Positions 6,244 to 8,293 of a DNA stretch of 8,293 nt are shown here, piece by piece. Position numbers and translations under genes: made by a program. Under the pieces are notes generated by a model. That model saw nothing but the letters and a program-made list of their open reading frames with translations. It did no database searches and was not told where the DNA came from. Numbering within the stretch: the stretch's first letter is position 1; every line of letters starts with the position of its first letter. Source of the stretch: Candidatus Zixiibacteriota bacterium (lineage in GTDB: Bacteria > Zixibacteria > MSB-5A5 > JAABVY01); contig JAABVY010000340.1 of assembly GCA_011777135.1 (NCBI GenBank), forward strand, positions 1 to 8,293, given 5' to 3'.

Positions 6244-6259
6244 TTAAAGAGGTCTTTAA
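6244..6259. promoter_or_regulatory. Palindrome in front of the nuclease operon, possible operator
   Basis: TTAAAGA-GG-TCTTTAA: perfect 7-bp arms around a 2-bp centre, ending 21 bp before the ATG at 6281 and just before its ribosome site. It suits a repressor site or a leader hairpin. It does not match the common LexA boxes (CTGT-N8-ACAG, or GAAC-N4-GTTC). Confidence 0.4.
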
Positions 6260-6280
6260 TTAATAAGAATAGGAAATATT

Positions 6281-7402
6281 ATGGCTAAAATACTTCATAC
6301 CGGCGATATTCATCTGGGCGCAAAAGTGACCGGCCTGGGAAAATCGGGCGATAAAGTCCGGGCCGCGCTTAAAGATTCATTCACAAAAATGATCGATATT
6401 TGTCTGGAATCCAGAGTCGATGCATTTGTTGTGGCAGGCGACCTGTTCGATTCAAACCGGATTTCCAAGCCGCTTTTGGATTTCGCCATGCGAGAGATAG
6501 GACGGCTGGGTGATATACCAGCAATTGTCATTCCCGGAACCCATGACTGCCTGGAAGACAACTGCCTCTACAGCACCCTGCACGCGAATGAATGCCCGGA
6601 AAACCTTTATCTTTTCAATGATCCCGAAAAGACTAAATTCACCTTTTCAGACAAAGGCCTGACTTTCTATGCCAGTCCAAACGAGGGCACCCGCTCAAAG
6701 CAGTCGCCGCTTAATGGATTGACCCGGGACTCCTCACCAGGATATCACATCGCTATTGCTCATGGTTCGCTGGCGATACCGGGCAAGTCGGCCCCGGATG
6801 ATTTTCCCATGGAAATTGACGAGATCGAGGGCTCCGGTTTCGATTATGTCGCGCTGGGACACTGGCATTCTCACATGCGCGCTCCGACCCAAAGGGTCCC
6901 GGCCTCATATTGCGGTTCACCCGAGCCGTTGTCATTCAAACAGACTGATGCAGGCTTTGCCGCCATGGTTGAACTGGCTGAGGGGAAAGTTATTGTTGAT
7001 AAGATTCAGGTGGGCAAGCTGGAATGGAGGACTATCGAACTGCCCTGTACAAGCTATAAATATACCCTGGAACTGGAGCGTGAGATTTCCAAATATGTGG
7101 GGGAAAATAAGCTTCTGAAGGTGATCCTGACAGGTCTATTTCCGGCCGATGGCTATATCGACTTCGACCGCCTGTATGAACACATGGCAGATTCCTTCCT
7201 GTACCTGGATTTGGATAACCGCTCCCAGTCCATCCCGGAGAACCTGGAGGAACAGAACCTGCCGGAGACTACAATTCTTGGCCAGTATATCAAGATGCTC
7301 TCGGCCGACATCAAACAAGAACAGGATCCCGAACAACAGGAGTTGCTCCGCAACGGCTTGAAGCTGGGCTATGCACTTCTATCCGGCAAAGACGCAATTT
7401 GA
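6281..7402 (+). CDS. Mre11/SbcD-like metallophosphoesterase nuclease
   Basis: A 373-residue cytoplasmic protein of the DNA-repair exonuclease type (SbcD/Mre11/YhaO). Such proteins cut DNA ends and hairpins with two metal ions, usually with a Rad50-type ATPase partner. Calcineurin-like motifs in order: GDIHLG (D9, H11), GDLFD (D54), GTHD (T87-H88-D89), AHG (H161), GHWH (H194, H196). Motif three is normally GNHD, so T87 replaces the conserved metal-binding asparagine; the other ligands are present. Residues about 205-255 (YCGSPEPLSF) match the capping region after the core, and 256-373 form an unclassified C-terminal part. AGGAAA about five to ten bases before the ATG is the ribosome site. The next gene starts 10 bp after the stop, and its ribosome site overlaps this stop codon. 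It is shorter than typical SbcD, and the partner looks YhaN-like, so no gene symbol is given. Confidence 0.9.
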   Translation: MAKILHTGDIHLGAKVTGLGKSGDKVRAALKDSFTKMIDICLESRVDAFVVAGDLFDSNRISKPLLDFAMREIGRLGDIPAIVIPGTHDCLEDNCLYSTLHANECPENLYLFNDPEKTKFTFSDKGLTFYASPNEGTRSKQSPLNGLTRDSSPGYHIAIAHGSLAIPGKSAPDDFPMEIDEIEGSGFDYVALGHWHSHMRAPTQRVPASYCGSPEPLSFKQTDAGFAAMVELAEGKVIVDKIQVGKLEWRTIELPCTSYKYTLELEREISKYVGENKLLKVILTGLFPADGYIDFDRLYEHMADSFLYLDLDNRSQSIPENLEEQNLPETTILGQYIKMLSADIKQEQDPEQQELLRNGLKLGYALLSGKDAI

Positions 7403-7412
7403 GGTATTCTAT

Positions 7413-8293
7413 ATGCAGATCACAAAGCTCGAAATAAGCAGGTACAAAAACCTGAGGTCATTCAGGGAGACATTCGGCAGAGGTATTAATTTAATCAAAG
7501 GCCCTAATGAGGCCGGTAAATCCTCAGTAGTCGAAGCAATAACCGATCTCTTTTTTAGCGATCCCGGCTCGACAAAAAAAGAACTAAAGGAAAGAATTGG
7601 ATGGGATTCTGAGAGGTCATTCGAACTGGCAATGGAATTTTCGATCGATGGGGAGATGTATCGCCTCCGCAAGGATTTTGAGAGTGGAGAGACCTCGCTT
7701 TTGAAGCAGAGCAGCGGCGAGGAAATCATAGATAAGAAGAATATCCTGAATATTATCGAATCCGGACTGGGTATGGCCAACCGGGATATTTATCTGGCCA
7801 CCACAACAATTCGGCAGGATGAGATCGGCAAGGTGTCCAAATCAGCAGATGCGATCAAAGACAAATTGGAGGGGATGATAACGGCCGGGCAGGAGGAGGT
7901 CCTTGCCTCGGAAGCTATCAATAAACTCGAGATAGAAATCCGTGATATAAATAAACAGGGAACCAAACATCTGGGTGTCATCCAGAAACTGGAAAAGAAT
8001 AAGGATGAATTAATATACGAACTCGACAAGGCCAAGCGGGAAATAGACCAGATTGGAAAGAATCGGGCCAAGCTCAAAGAGACCCAGGGACTGCTGGAGG
8101 GCATCAGAACCGAATATGCCACCAAGAAATCGCACATGGAGAAAGCCGAAAAGGCTATTGAAAAAGTCGAGAAGTTGAAAGCCCTGGAGGAGCGTTTCCA
8201 GGACTTGAACAGCAGGGTGAATTCGGTCCAGGCTTCGGAAAATACTATAGATAAGCTCAAAATGGAACTGGCCAATCTGCCCAGGATAAACTA
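7413..8293 (+). CDS. SMC-like (Rad50/SbcC/YhaN-type) ATPase, N-terminal part
   Basis: The frame is open from ATG 7413 to the right edge (293 full codons); the rest lies outside. The protein opens MQITKLEISRYKNLRSF, typical of Rad50/RecF/SMC heads, followed by Walker A GPNEAGKS (residues 30-37). Q-loop-like TTIRQDEIGKV is at about 130-140. From about residue 160 the sequence becomes a long charged heptad-rich coiled coil (KLEKNKDELIYELDKAKREID and onward, read in pieces). The Walker A wording GPNEAGKS resembles YhaN-type proteins more than classical SbcC (usually GPNGAGKT). The zinc hook, signature motif and Walker B are not in the window. The ribosome site GAGGT (7401-7405) overlaps the stop of the nuclease gene, so the pair forms a coupled operon whose products would make an Mre11/Rad50-like DNA end-processing complex. 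Confidence 0.92.
   Translation, partial: MQITKLEISRYKNLRSFRETFGRGINLIKGPNEAGKSSVVEAITDLFFSDPGSTKKELKERIGWDSERSFELAMEFSIDGEMYRLRKDFESGETSLLKQSSGEEIIDKKNILNIIESGLGMANRDIYLATTTIRQDEIGKVSKSADAIKDKLEGMITAGQEEVLASEAINKLEIEIRDINKQGTKHLGVIQKLEKNKDELIYELDKAKREIDQIGKNRAKLKETQGLLEGIRTEYATKKSHMEKAEKAIEKVEKLKALEERFQDLNSRVNSVQASENTIDKLKMELANLPRIN

Noticed and set aside
7409..8275. Two long open frames on the minus strand
   Set aside because: They are antisense shadows of the SMC-like ATPase, whose Walker A, Q-loop and coiled coil are clear; the minus-strand translations are Ser/Leu-rich and show no domain.

Overview
The window looks like chromosomal DNA of a diderm (Gram-negative-type) bacterium of moderate GC content. 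An outer-membrane beta-barrel protein ending in phenylalanine, a lipoprotein and a large secreted DUF3857-type protein point to a double membrane. ThyX beside a class II (B12-dependent) ribonucleotide reductase, together with the DUF3857 protein, would fit an FCB-like or candidate-phylum lineage such as Zixibacteria; this placement is an inference from gene content, not a demonstrated assignment.

Layout. Minus strand, 1-1051: thyX followed 14 bp later by the start of nrdJ, a compact DNA-precursor operon (dTMP plus dNTP supply) that runs off the left edge. 1052-1579: an AT-rich divergent spacer with a 16-bp perfect palindrome and two consensus -10 hexamers. Plus strand, 1580-2465: two overlapping envelope genes, a three-helix membrane protein and an NTF2-like lipoprotein that starts at TTG. 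Minus strand, 2466-4382: a secreted 638-residue protein of the DUF3857/transglutaminase-like type whose catalytic cysteine is replaced by glutamine. 4383-4591: a divergent promoter region in which the two -35 boxes lie on the same bases. Plus strand, 4592-5344: an outer-membrane beta-barrel protein. 5562-5783: a two-helix membrane protein, followed by a strong intrinsic terminator. 5903-6065: a non-coding element made of nested hairpins inside an outer 8-bp inverted repeat. 6281-8293: a two-gene operon encoding an Mre11/SbcD-like nuclease and an SMC-like (Rad50/SbcC/YhaN-type) ATPase that runs off the right edge.

How the genes work together. thyX-nrdJ (DNA precursors) and the Mre11/Rad50-like pair (DNA end processing) are two separate, recognisable units. 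The middle of the window is a group of envelope genes of unknown specific function; the barrel and DUF3857 genes are probably co-regulated through one shared promoter zone. No obvious new multi-gene system (defence island, CRISPR, phage or biosynthetic cluster) is visible. The most unusual items are the nested palindromic element, the DUF3857 protein that has lost its catalytic cysteine, the Asn-to-Thr change in the nuclease metal motif, and several precise palindromes in promoter regions.
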